Assembly (NCBI RefSeq): GCF_033118175.1
Contig: NC_083701.1
Coordinates: forward strand, 72,912,001-72,976,000
DNA length: 64,000 bases
Source of the DNA: Dama dama
Lineage: Eukaryota > Chordata > Mammalia > Artiodactyla > Cervidae
Direction of reading: 5' to 3'
Shown: positions 24,262 to 35,410 of the stretch, piece after piece
How the letters are laid out: each line of letters opens with the position of its first letter
Numbering within the stretch: the first letter of the stretch is position 1
Position numbers and translations under genes: made by a program
The notes under the pieces: generated by a model
The model's input: only the letters and a program-made list of their open reading frames with translations
The model's database searches: none
What the model was told of the DNA's origin: nothing

Positions 24262-25822
24262 TTTTTTTTTTTTTTTTTTTTTATTATTTTTTTTTTCCAG
24301 TGGGTTTTGTCATACATTGATATGAATCAGCCATGGATTTACATGTATTCCCAATCCCGATCCCCCCTCCCACCTCCCTCTCCACCCGATTCCTCCGGGT
24401 CTTCCCAGTGCACCAGGCCGGAGCACTTGTCTCGTGCATCCCTCCTGGGCTGGTGATCTGTTTCACCATAGATAGTATACATGCTGTTCTTTTCAAATAT
24501 CCCACCCTCACATTCTCCCACAAAGTTCAAAAGTCTGTTCTGTATTTCTGTGTCTCTTTTTCTGTTCTGCATATAGGGTTATCGTTATCACCTTTCTAAA
24601 TTCCATATACATGTGTCAGTATGCTGTAATGTTCTTTATCTTTCTGGCTTACTTCACTCTGTATAATGGGCTCCAGCTTCATCCATCTCATTAGGACTGG
24701 TTCAAATGAATTCTTTTTAATGGCTGAGTAATATTCCATGGTGTATATGTACCACAGCTTCCTTATCCATTCATCTGCTGATGGGCATCTAGGTTGCTTC
24801 CATGTCCTGGCTATTATAAACAGTGCTGCCATGAACATTGGGGTGCACGTGTCTCTTTCAGATCTGGTTTCCTCAGTGTGTATGCCCAGAAGTGGGATTG
24901 CTGGGTCATATGGCACTTCTATTTCCAGTTTTTTAAGGAATCTCCACACTGTTTTCCATAGTGGCTGTACTAGTTTGCATTCCCACCAACAGTGTAAGAG
25001 GGTTCCCTTTTCTCCACACCCTCTCCAGCATTTATTGCTTGTAGACTTTTGGATAGCAGCCATCCTGGCTGGCGTGTAATGGTACCTCATTGTGGTTTTG
25101 ATTTGCATTTCTCTGATAATGAGTGATGTTGAGCATCTTTTCATGTGTTTGTTAGCCATCTGTATGTCTTCTTTGGAGAAGTGTCTGTTTAGTTCTTTGG
25201 CCCATTTTTTGATTGGGTCATTTATTTTTCTGGAATTGAGCTGCAGGAGTTGCTTGTATATTTTTGAGATTAATCCTTTGTCTGTTTCTTCATTTGCTAT
25301 TATTTTCTCCCAATCTGAGGGCTGTCTTTTCACCTTACTTATAGTTTCCTTTGTAGTGCAAAAGCTTTTAAGTTTCATTAGGTCCCATTTGTTTAGTTTT
25401 GCTTTTATTTCCAATATTCTGGGAGGTGGGTCATAGAGGATCTTGCTTTGATTTATGTCGGAGAGTGTTTTGCCTATGTTCTCCTCTAGGAGTTTTATAG
25501 TTTCTGGTCTTACATTTAGATCTTTAATCCATTTTGAGTTTATTTTTGTGTATGGTGTTAGAAAGTGTTCTAGTTTCATTCTTTTACAAGTGGTTGACCA
25601 GTTTTCCCAGCACCACTTGTTAAAGAGGTTGTCTTTTTTCCATTGTATATCCTTGCCTCCTTTGTCAAAGATAAGGTGTCCATAGGTTCGTGGATTTATC
25701 TCTGGGCTTTCTATTCTGTTCCATTGATCTATATTTCTGTCTTTGTGCCAGTACCATACTGTCTTGATGACTGTGGCTTTGTAGTAGAGTCTGAAGTCAG
25801 GCAGGTTGATTCCTCCAGTTCC
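24262..25822 (-). mobile_element. Young L1, 3' part (ORF2 C-terminus, 3' UTR, poly(A))
   Basis: Poly(T) at 24262-24296 is the poly(A) tail on the plus strand. The minus-strand frame 24596-25579 is open for 327 residues of ORF2 C-terminal domain, including the cysteine motif (CWRGCGEKG, HCWWEC) and TMEYYSAIKKN. It begins at the GTGGINLPDF-type text at 25822. An uninterrupted frame marks a recent insertion. Together with 25823-26337 it forms one 5'-inverted insertion. Confidence 0.93.
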
Positions 25823-26337
25823 ATAGGAAAAGAAGAAGTAAAACTCTCACTGTTTGCAGATGACATGATCCTCTACATAGAAAACCCTAAAGATTCTACC
25901 AGAAAATTACTAGAGCTAATCAATGAATATAGTAAAGTTGCAGGATATAAAATTAACACACAGAAATCCCTTGCATTCCTATATACTAACAATGAAAAAA
26001 CAGACAGAGAAATTAAGGAAACAATACCATTCACCATTGCAACAAAAAGAATAAAATACTTAGGAGTATATCTACCTAAAGAAACAAAGGACCTATACAT
26101 AGAAAACTATAAAACACTGATGAAAGAAATCAAAGAGGACACAAACAGATGGAGAAACATACCGTGTTCATGGATTGGAAGAATTAATATTGTCAAAATG
26201 GCTATTCTACCCAAAGCAGTCTATAGATTCAATGCAATCCCTATCAAGCTACCAACGGTATTTTTTACAGAACTAGACCAAAGAATTTCACAATTTGTAT
26301 GGAAATACAAAAAACCTCGAATAGCCAAAGTAATCTG
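25823..26337 (+). mobile_element. Inverted 5' part of the same L1 (RT segment)
   Basis: This is open ORF2 RT sequence on the plus strand, with LFADDMILYIENPKDS (catalytic FADD) and ending WKYKKPRIAK. That ending is the sequence just upstream of where the minus-strand part starts, so the two halves abut in consensus order with about 15 bases lost. The adjoining 25643-25822 in the same frame is antisense L1, so the 236-residue ORF there is an artefact. Confidence 0.92.
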
Positions 26338-26874
26338 TTTCTTTTTGTTATAGTTTATTTTTTTAGATTTCACATATAGGTGATATCATATAATTGTCTT
26401 TCCAACTCTGACTTATTTCACTCAACATAACCTCTAAGTCTATCTATGTTGCTACAAATGGCAAAATATTATTTTTATGACTGAATAGTTATTCCATCTT
26501 CTTTATTCATTTATCTGTAGATGGACATTTGTGTTCCTTCCATATCTTGGCAGTTGTAAATAACGTTGCTACGAATACTGGGTGCATGTTCAAATCAGTG
26601 TTTTCAAATGAGTGTTTTTGGTTTTTTTCTTTTTGTAAGAATACCCAGAAATGGGACTGCTGGGTCTTATACTAGTATTTTGAGAACCCTCCATACTGTT
26701 TTCCACAGTGACTGCACCATTGTGCATCCTTGCTAACAGCTTATAAAGGTTTTCTTTTCTCCATATCCTTGCCAACATTTGTTATTTCTGGTCTTTTTGA
26801 TGATAGCCATTCTAACAGGTGTAACATAGTATCCCACTTTGGTTTTAATTTGCATTCCCCTGACAGTGAGATTG

Positions 26875-28059
26875 CTGGTTTTAGAAAAGTCAGAAGAACC
26901 AGAGATCAAATTGCCAACATCCACTGGATCATCAAAAAAGTAAGAGAGTTCCTAAAAAAAACATCGATTTCTGCTTTATTGACTATGCCAAAGCCTTTGA
27001 CTGTGTGGATCACAATAAACTGTGGAAAATTCTTAAAGAGATGGGAATACCAGACCATCTGACTTGTCTCTTGAGAAACCTGTATGCAGGTCAGGAAGCA
27101 ACAGTTAGAACTGGACATGGGACAACAGACTGGTTCCAAATAGGAAAAGGAGTACCTCAAGGCTGTATATTGTCACCCTGCTTATTTAACTTATATACAG
27201 AGTACATCATGAGAAACGCTGGGCTGGAGGAAGCACAAGCTGGAATCAAGATTGCCGGGAGAAATATCAATAACCTCAGATATGCAGATAACACCACCCT
27301 TATGGCAGAAAGTGAAGAGGAACTAAAAAGCCTCTTAATAAAAGTGAAGGAGGAGAGTGAAAAAGTTGGCTTAAAGCTCAACATTCAGAAAACAAAGATC
27401 ATGGCATCTGGTCCCATCACTTCATGGGAAATAGATGGGGAAACAGTGGAAACAGTGTCAGACTTTATTTTGGGGGGGCTCCAAAATCACTGCAGATGGT
27501 GACTGCAGCCATGAAATTAAAAGACGCTTACTCCTTGGAAGAAAAGTTATGACCAACCCAGATAGCATATTTAAAAGCAGAGACATTAGTTTGACAACAA
27601 AGGTCCATCTAGTCAAGGCTATGGTTTTTCCAGTAGTCATGTATGGATGTGAGAGTTGGACTGCAAAGAAAGCTGAGCACTGAAGAATTGTTGCTTTTGA
27701 ACTGTGGTGTTGGAGAAAACTCTTGAGAGTCCCTTGGACTGCAAGGAGATCCAACCAGTCCATCCTGAAGGAGATCAGTCCTGGGTGTTCATTGGAAGGA
27801 CTGATGCTGAGGCTGAAACTCCAATACTTTGGCCACCTCATGTGAAGAACTGACTCATTGGAAAAGACCCTGATGTTGGGAAAGATTGGGGACGGGAGGA
27901 GGAGGGGATGACAGAGGATGAGATGGCTGGATGGCATCACCGACTCAATGGACATGGGTTTGGGTGCACTCCAGGAGTTGGTGATGGACAGGGAGGCCTG
28001 GCGTGCTGCGGTTCATGGGGTTACAAAGAGACGGATACGACTGAGAGACTGAACTGAAT
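26875..28059 (+). mobile_element. BovB with perfect 14-bp target duplication
   Basis: It is a 5'-truncated BovB from the RT finger region to the tail. A 165-residue frame at 27005-27502 keeps LTCLLRNLYAGQEATVRTG, GCILSPCLFNLY and LRYADNTTLMAES; the usual YADD is YADN here. A G-run near 27470 (TTTTGGGGGGGCTCC) causes the main frameshift. TGACAGTGAGATTG flanks it at 26861-26874 and 28060-28073. Confidence 0.95.
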
Positions 28060-28480
28060 TGACAGTGAGATTGAGCATCTTTTCCTGTGCCTGTTGACCA
28101 TTTGTATGTATTCTTTGAAAAATATCTATTCAGCTCATTTTTAACCAAGTTGATTGTGTTTTCAATGTTGAGTTGTATGAGTTGTTTAAATATTTTGTAT
28201 ATTAACTCCATTTATATAAAAGTCACATTACTTGCAAAATTTTTTTCCCATTAAGTAAGTTGTCTTTTTGTCAATGGTTTCCTCTTCTGTGCAAAAGCTT
28301 TTAAATTTAATTTAGGTTCCATTTGTTTATATTTACTTTTATTTCCTCTGCTTTAGGAAATACACTGAAAAAAATATTGCTACAATTTATATCAAAGACT
28401 GCTTGGCTTATGTGTTCTCTTTTAAGAGTTTAATGGCTTCCAGTCTTACCTTTAGGTCTTTAGGTAGATACCATTTTAAA

Positions 28481-28960
28481 TGATTTACTATGTACTAATA
28501 ATTTTTTCTTTTCAAAATAAGATACTGTAGATGGATCAAGTACTGGTTTAGGAGGTCTGGATTCAGTCCCATTTTTGCATCCATTATGTATTCTTGGGAT
28601 AATCATATTCCAGTCATTTTCCAATTCAGAAATTGTCATGCTAAGTCAAATTATCTACATATATTATATTTTTTAATTTTTCCAATATTCAGTGAAATAA
28701 TATATTTTATGTTGCTGAAATTACTATTCAAGTTTAAGTAAATTAGAATTTCAAAACTATATAAATAACCAAATTTTACTAATAAAAAGATTAAAGAATT
28801 TTGGATAGCTTTAATAAACTTTTAGAAATATAGATGAAAAAGACTTGCCTAATTACAATATTTAAATTAGTCAACAATACTTAAAATCCCATATTAAATT
28901 TCCAGAAACTTTTTTTCAATGTTTATCTGCATTTCAAGGTTCCAGTTTCATTTCTACCTT
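28481..28960. other. AT-rich single-copy stretch
   Basis: Nothing is recognised beyond AT-rich intron. Confidence 0.5.
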
Positions 28961-28975
28961 CCTCTCACCCAAGAG

Positions 28976-29189
28976 GATCCCCAGGCAGTATAGTGGTAGA
29001 GATCCACCTGCCAATGAAGGAGACATGAGAGACGCAGTTTCGATCCCTGGGTTGGGCAGATCCCCTGGAGAAGGAAATGGCAACCCCCTGCAGTATTCTC
29101 GCCTGGAAAATTCCATGGACAGAGGAACCTGGTGGGCTATAGTCCATGGGATCTCAAAAGAGTCGGATATAACTAAGCACACATGCACA
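28976..29189 (+). mobile_element. Bov-tA SINE
   Basis: A degraded tRNA-like head (CCCCAGGCAGTATAGTGG) is followed by the Bov-A body and a CACACATGCACAC tail. Imperfect duplications end in CCAAGAG (28969-28975, 29196-29202). Confidence 0.88.
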
Positions 29190-29202
29190 CCCTATCCAAG
29201 AG

Positions 29203-30007
29203 ACGTTTGTGAGGTTTTGAGAAAATTAATGCAACTTTCAAGGATGAATCTTTATGGCCCATGGAGAACACTTTAGTTGCAGTGAAAGCACATGTACACT
29301 TTAGAATCGATAAACGTTCTTCAAGGCCACACTTGCCTTTAAGAGAGCCATAGTCTTTAAGGTAAGGTTAAATATTTTATTACTTCTATTGTAAGAGCAT
29401 ATTGTTCGAATTATGGTTAATTTATATATGGGGCAGGTGCCCATTAAATTTTTCATGAGATGTAACTACTACGTTTTTATATGCTATGTGAAATTTAAGC
29501 CACTACAGAAAATAAAGTCTATGCATGCTAAGATATGTTTAAGGTTTAGTAATCTAAACATATTTTTCAGCATTAAAAATAAATACAATATTTTACAATG
29601 AGGAGCTACGGATTTTTTGAGATATAACCTCATAGAAAGTAAGACTAAAAGGGAATAAATGGAAAGAAATAGCAGAGAAATAACATTAAGACCTAGTGGA
29701 CTTCAGGAAAAGAAAAGAGCAAAATTGACATATATATATTGAGACAAAAATCCCTATATCAATAATTTCATAGGAACGTTGCAATGTTAATTTAAAGGTA
29801 GATATTAATAAAACTTTTATCTATGATCCAATTTCATTTTAGCTATTACATTGGATTCTCTTCTAAGCTAATTTTCTTAGCTTTCTGAACTTTAGTTTGC
29901 CAGTCTTAAATGCCCTCTGCCCGGGCCATAAAACGAGATCCAGTGGGAAACTCTTGGGATCAATTAAATTAAGTAAACTATATCTATATAGCATATAGAG
30001 TTTACCA

Positions 30008-30062
<55 letters not shown>

Positions 30063-30954
30063 AAGTATTTTATAGTAGCATAAATAATCTTTATATATAA
30101 TGATCTTAATATAGTAATCATGCTTTTAGTACCATTTTCACTTAAACTAGAAATATGTATGTGTATTACTCAGTACTTGAAATCAAGAAATTGCTGCTCT
30201 TGTTAATATTTTATTGTTTAAGAAAATAATTCACGAGAGGCTAAGTGAGTAGCTCTAAGCCTAGGAAGCTGCCTTAAATGATGAAACTCCAAAAAATCCT
30301 ATGACCAGAAAAGAGACCAGAAGGTGCAAACAGCTGTGCAGAATTACAAGAAAGAAACCAAAGCCTTAGTGGCAGATTGAAAGTCAGCAGCCTGGTGACG
30401 AGGGGTTACTGGGGAAATCCTTTAAATAACAGCAGAGGGAGGGAAGTGCTCACATGAATAAAGAAAAGGGAAAAAGAAAGACACCTGCTTGGACCTGTTT
30501 TGTTTTGTTTTTTTTAGAGTTGGAAGAACAAAGAGATTTACAAAGGTCACATATTTAATGAGTTGACTGCTTTGATAGTGAAACACAAGTGAGTTGCTAG
30601 AATTAGATGTCTTAAAAACTCAAGAGAAGGGTTGTAGCACATGTAGGTGTAAAGACAGATAGTAAAAATGTTTGATGTGTTTAAAAATATGCACTATTGA
30701 AATGAATTGCAAAGTCTTATTTAACATAAATCTTCACATTTGAAAGTTGGTCTTTGTTAAGGAATGAAAGTTCATATTTTATCAGTTTATCACACAAGTC
30801 ATTACAATACTTGGAAAATACAGTACTTGCTTCTAATTTTAGTTTTAAAACCTTTCAGAAAAAACTAGTAACTACTTAAAAACACTAGCACACAAATATA
30901 CATTCATTGTGGAGAATTCAACACAAAATATATGTAGAATAAAAGAGTTAACTG
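29203..30954. other. Single-copy stretch with one microsatellite
   Basis: (CT)n passes into (TA)n at 30014-30062. No exon or other repeat is recognised. Confidence 0.55.
30014..30062. repeat. Compound (CT)n(TA)n microsatellite
   Basis: About 13 CT units are followed by about 12 TA units without interruption. Confidence 0.95.
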
Positions 30955-31350
30955 CTCCTTTTCACTGGTCTTCGATTCCTTTCCCCTCCCTACATAAAGG
31001 TAACATGTTTTTAAATGTTTGCAGTATCTTTCTGAATCTACTTCTATGTAGTTTTTTACTGTGTATTTTATGTGACTATATATATACATACAATTTCAAG
31101 TTTTATACAATGATTTCATACTATTTATATAGCTCGGCATTTGTTCTGTTTTCATTTATTGTCCTTCATAAATTTCTAAGTCAGTGTATATAATCCACCT
31201 CATTCTTTTTAATCTCTGCCTAGACTTCCATAGAATAAATGTATCAAAATATATTCTATCTTCTATTAAAGGATATTTAGGTATCCTCCATATTTTTTTA
31301 CCATAAGAAGTAAGATTTTACAGATTTATGATGGAACAAATTAAATTTTA
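30955..31350 (-). repeat. Ancient L1 3' UTR fragment
   Basis: The antisense text (CCACCTCATTCTTTTTAATC, then CTTCCATAGAATAAATGTA, then ATTTAGGTATCC) follows an old L1 3' UTR in order. It is highly diverged. Confidence 0.5.
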
Positions 31351-32931
31351 ATTATTACCCTCAAGCTAATGGCAAAACAACATTGAACGTTTCTTCTTTT
31401 TTTTCCCCTTTCAAAACCTTTTATCCTCTGCAAATTCCTACAATTTAACTTTCACTGTCTGACATCAGATCCAAAGAAAATAACTATAGGACTGTAGGAG
31501 GAAAGCTTTCAAAATATGTAAATCTTTTCAATAGGCAGACATGTTACAAAATTCCAGTTTCGTTTTAAATATTATGATCCTGATGGGCCATTTTATTAAT
31601 AGAGTGGCATAGTGGACAGAGAATACATTTAGCATTAAGGCTAAATTTTATTTGAAAGTAGTTCTAATCAGGAATACTCCACATGCTATTTTGTGCCTTA
31701 GGGTCCTTGTCTGAGGAGAATAATAACAATATCACTTTCATTTGATACTGGGAGGAATAAACAAGAGATATTCATTACCCAAAGGATGTATTAAATAAAT
31801 TTAGTGTCTCTTTGCTAAGCGTTGCTGTTCAGTTGCTAAGTGGTGTCCAACTCTTTGCTACCCCAAGACTGCATTACTCCAGCCTTCCGGTTCATCACCA
31901 TCTCCCAGAGTTTGCTCAAACTCATTTCCATTGAGTCGGTGATGATATCCAATGATCTCATCCTCTGTCCCTCCCTTCTCCTCCTGTCCTCAATCTTTCC
32001 CAGTCTCAGGGTGTTTTCCAATGACTTGGCTCTTTGCATCAAGTGACCTAAATATTGGAGCTTCAGCTTCAGCATCAGTCTCTCCAATGAATATTCAGGG
32101 TTGATTTCTTTCGGGACTGATGGGTTTGAACTCCTTGCTGTCCAAGGGCCTCACAAGCATCTTCTCCAGCAATACAGTTGAAAGCACCAACTCTTTTTTC
32201 ATTCACCCTTCTGTAAAGTCCAGCACTCACATCTGTACATGACTACTGGAAAAACAATAGCTTTGACCATGCAGACTTTTGTCAACAAATTGATGTCTCT
32301 GCTTTTTCATATGCAGTCTAGTTTTGTCAGAGCTTTTCTTCCAAGGAGCCAGCATCTTTTGATTGCAGCCAGTGACTGCAATCACTATCTGCAGTGATTT
32401 TGGGGTCCAAGAATATAAAATATGTCACTGCTTCCATTTTTCCCCCATCTATTAGCCATGAAATGATGGAACCAGATGCCATGATCTTAGGTTTTTGAAT
32501 GCTTAGTTTAGAGCCAGCTTTTGCACTTTCCTCTTTCACATTCATCATGAGGCTCTTTAGTTCCTCTTCACTTTCTGCCATTAGAATAGTATCATCTGCA
32601 TATCTGAGATTATTGATATTTCTCCTGGAAATCTTGATTCCAGTTTTTGATTCATCCAGCCCGGCATTTCACATGATGCACTCTACATATAAGTTAAGTA
32701 AGCAGGGTGACAAAATACAGCCTTGACGTATTCCTTTCCCAATTTGGAACCAGTCCATTGTTCCATGTCTGGTTCTAACTGTTGCATCTTGACCTGCATA
32801 CAGGTTTCTCAGGAGGCAGGTAAGATGGTCTGAGATTTCCATCTCTTGAAGAATTTTCCACAGTTTGTTGTGATCCACACAGTCAAAGGCTGTACTGTGT
32901 CAATGAAGCCGCAGTAAATGTTTCCCTGGAT

Positions 32932-32932
<1 letters not shown>

Positions 32933-32962
<30 letters not shown>
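32933..32962. repeat. 30-base homopolymer T run inside BovB
   Basis: This uninterrupted T run (A on the element strand) lies between GCCAACAT and ACATCC of the RT region. It replaces about 35 bases of normal BovB sequence. Confidence 0.95.
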
Positions 32963-32967
<5 letters not shown>

Positions 32968-33496
32968 GGCAATTTGGTTTCTGATTCCTCTGCCTTTCCT
33001 AAATCCAGCTTGAACGTCTGGAAGTTCTTGGTTCATGTACGGTTGAAGACTAGCTTGAAGGATTTTGAGCATTACTTTGCTAATGTGCGAAATGAGCACA
33101 ATTGTGTGGTAGTTTGAACATTCTTTGGCATTGCCTTCCTTTAGGATTGGAATGAAAACTGACCTTTTCCAGTCCTGTGGCTATTGCTGATTTCCAAATG
33201 TTCTGGCATATTGAGTGCAGCAACATCGTTTTTAACAGTATCATCATTTAGGATTTGAAATAGCTCAGCTGGAATTCTATCATCTCCACTAGCTTTGTTC
33301 AGAGTGGTGCTTCCTAAGGCCCACTTGACTTCACACTCCAGGTGTCTGGCTCTAGGTGCGTGATCACACCGCCATGGATAGCCATGCCATCAAGACCATT
33401 TCCCTACAATTCTTCCATGTATCTTTGCCACCTCTTCTTAATTTCATCTGTTTCTGTTAGGTTCTTGCCATTTCTACCCTTTTGAGGAAAAGAACA

Positions 33497-33498
<2 letters not shown>

Positions 33499-33526
<28 letters not shown>
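33499..33526. repeat. (TG)14 microsatellite at a BovB deletion junction
   Basis: Fourteen TG units sit exactly where the endonuclease text jumps to the pre-RT linker. Confidence 0.93.
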
Positions 33527-33529
<3 letters not shown>

Positions 33530-34370
33530 GTTCTAAAAGTTCTTGTAGGTCTTCAGAGACTTCTGCATGAGTGGTTGGGGCATAGATTTGGATTACTGTG
33601 ATATAGAATGGTTACCTTGGAAACAAACCGAGATCATTCTGTCACTTTTGAGATTACACACAAGTACCGCATTTCGGACTCTTGCTGCCTATGAGGTTTA
33701 CTCCATTCCTTCTAAGGGATGCTTTCCTATAGTAGATAAGATGGTCATGTGAATTAAATTCTCCCATTCCCATCCGTTTTAGTTCACTGATCCCTAAAAT
33801 GTCGATGTTCATTCTTGCCATCTCCTGTTTGACCACATCCAGTTTACCTTGATTTATTCAATATTGTTCTTTTAGCACTGTTGTTTACTTTCACCACCCA
33901 ATGCATCCACAAGTGGGTGTCATTTCTGCTTTGGGTCTGCCTCTTCATTCTTTCTGGAGCTATTTCTCTGCTATTCCCCAATAGCATATTGGACACCTAC
34001 TGACCTGGGAGGCTCATTTTTCAGTGTCAATGTGTTTTTGCCTTTTCATAATTTTCTAATAGGTCTTAAACAAATGCAAAAGAATAATGTTTAACTCTGT
34101 TGGTTTAGGGGTGTGTGTGTGACTCTGAGTGTGTGTTTATTTATAGGCCACCACCCCAAAATATTAACATATAAAATGCTTCTGTTAATGCATCCATTAT
34201 ATCCCTTGTCAAGGCACTAGAAATTAAAATGGGAAACTTAACTAAAATTTGTCTGAAGTTGTTTATTTTTTTTCCCCCTCAATATATGGATCAGTCAAAT
34301 AAGTACTTTGACCACTTACTGTCTTAACTATGAAAATCAGTGCTAGATTGTCAACAAATGTGTGTGTGTC

Positions 34371-34549
34371 AATGAATGGTTTTCAAAGTGTGGTTCCCAG
34401 ACCAGCAGAAACCCCTGGAATGTTATTGGAAATGCAAATTAAGCTTCATCCTAAATCTACTGAATCAGAAAACTTAGGCGCTGAGCATAGCAACACTTTC
34501 AGTGAGTCCTGAGGGATTCTGATCCATGTTCAAAACGGAGAAAGACCAT
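34371..34549 (-). mobile_element. MER5A-like hAT (Charlie) DNA transposon remnant
   Basis: It reads TTTTCAAAGTGTGGTTCCCAG, then GGAAATGCAAATTAAGC, then CTACTGAATCAGAAAACTTA, the reverse of the MER5A order I remember. It predates the eutherian radiation, so it is the oldest identifiable element here. Confidence 0.75.
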
Positions 34550-34738
34550 GGTATACCTTTAAAGTCTAATTACCAAAATGTGAGTGTTATTTCACTATTT
34601 ATACCTTTACAAATGATGTACATCCAAACAGTACATTCCAGCATGTCAAGTGAAATTAAGATTATTATGACAGAAAACTCAAAGTAGTGACACACGTTTT
34701 GTCTTTTGCCAAGTTTTGCTCCAGATTAGTCAGCTTAC

Positions 34739-34884
34739 CTGTGCTGCCTTTTATCCAGGTTTCAGAAATGACATTCCTACTAAGTATTTTAAGATGCTCA
34801 TCAAGTAGTTGAGAGGTTAAATCTGGAATTGTTTTCAGCATCTTCCACACAATGTTGTGTTCAGATGGAGTCCTATGAATGGGC
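34739..34884 (-). CDS. CNBD1: CNBD1 internal coding exon (upstream of the two in this window)
   Basis: This is a 146-bp internal exon of cyclic nucleotide-binding domain-containing protein 1. On the minus strand an acceptor (TTTTTTATTTTAAG) precedes it and a strong donor (CACAG then GTAAGC) follows. One base completes the preceding codon, 48 codons are open, and one base is carried over (1+144+1). The peptide begins PIHRTPSEHN, runs through VWKMLKTIPDLTSQL, and ends near SETWIKGST. As I remember human CNBD1, the matching part reads PIHRTPYEHK, then VWKFLKTIPDLTFQL, then SETWLKGST, so identity is high and collinear. The segment (LLDEHLKILSRNVISETW) resembles the helical lead-in to a cyclic-nucleotide-binding beta-barrel. 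The protein's cellular role is poorly known. The carried-over base joins in frame to the exon at 19904-20082. No stop, frameshift or damaged splice site is visible. The gene identification rests on memory plus two collinear matches. Confidence 0.87.
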
Positions 34885-35410
34885 CTTAAAATAAAAAAGA
34901 TTGCATATTAAGAGACTATAGCATAGATGCAAAGAAACAGACAGAGCAAAAAATCCTTGATTTTTGAATTTCCAAATTTGTTTATTCTTGTTTTTAAAAT
35001 GGTTGCTCAAGAATAAGTGATGGTGTTCTCTTTTGCCTTAATAATATTTAAGACATATGTGTCTCCTTTCAAGATAAAGATGCACCTCCATGAAACTTTA
35101 AACTTTAGGGTATTAAAGCTTAATTTACATATTTATGTAAATTTACATATTTAATAGAAAACTCAGTGCTTCAGTTTTAAGATTATATCTCTCATTATTA
35201 GTTATTATAATAACAATACCTTTTTAGACAGTAAAATGATTGATGTTTTAGCTATTATTTATTTTGTATTTTTAAAATACTATTACAGTCACAGCAAATG
35301 AATCTGTAATTTAACATTTGAGAATATAAATGTTAACTTGAAAGATGCATGTGTAATTTTAAATAAAACACAGTTATCCTATGATAGATGATATTTATTT
35401 ACTTTTCATT

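Larger units (their letters stand above)
23845..28480 (-). mobile_element. Old L1 (ORF2 C-terminus and 3' UTR), split by three insertions
   Basis: Antisense L1 is visible at 23845-23971, 24098-24261, 26338-26874 and 28060-28480. When the inserts at 23972, 24262 and 26875 are removed the text is continuous. It includes the 3' UTR phrase CACCAGTTTGTTCTCTATAT and ORF2 text through 28475. Confidence 0.85.
31821..34050 (-). mobile_element. BovB with partial endonuclease region and internal deletion
   Basis: From right to left on the minus strand it contains the 5' region, the N-terminal endonuclease text (DILGISELKRMGMGEF at 33654-33836), then a (TG)14 tract at 33499-33526 where roughly 0.7 kb of the element is missing, then the pre-RT linker, RT and 3' end. 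A 30-base T run at 32933-32962 breaks the RT region. The frame is broken repeatedly. The tail starts near 31821. Confidence 0.9.
20083..34738 (-). other. CNBD1: CNBD1 intron between the two exons
   Basis: This 14,656-bp intron is inferred from the donor at its right end (GTAAGC on the minus strand) and the acceptor at its left end (pyrimidine tract plus CAG). It is dominated by nested transposable elements, which are listed separately. Its phase is 1: the upstream exon leaves one base and the downstream exon supplies two. Confidence 0.8.

Noticed and set aside
24596..25579. 327-codon minus-strand open frame as a host gene
   Set aside because: It is the C-terminal part of L1 ORF2 (zinc-knuckle-like cysteines, TMEYYSAIKKN) with an L1 3' UTR and poly(A) behind it.
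25643..26353. 236-codon plus-strand open frame
   Set aside because: It fuses antisense L1 with an inverted L1 RT segment across an inversion point; not a real protein.
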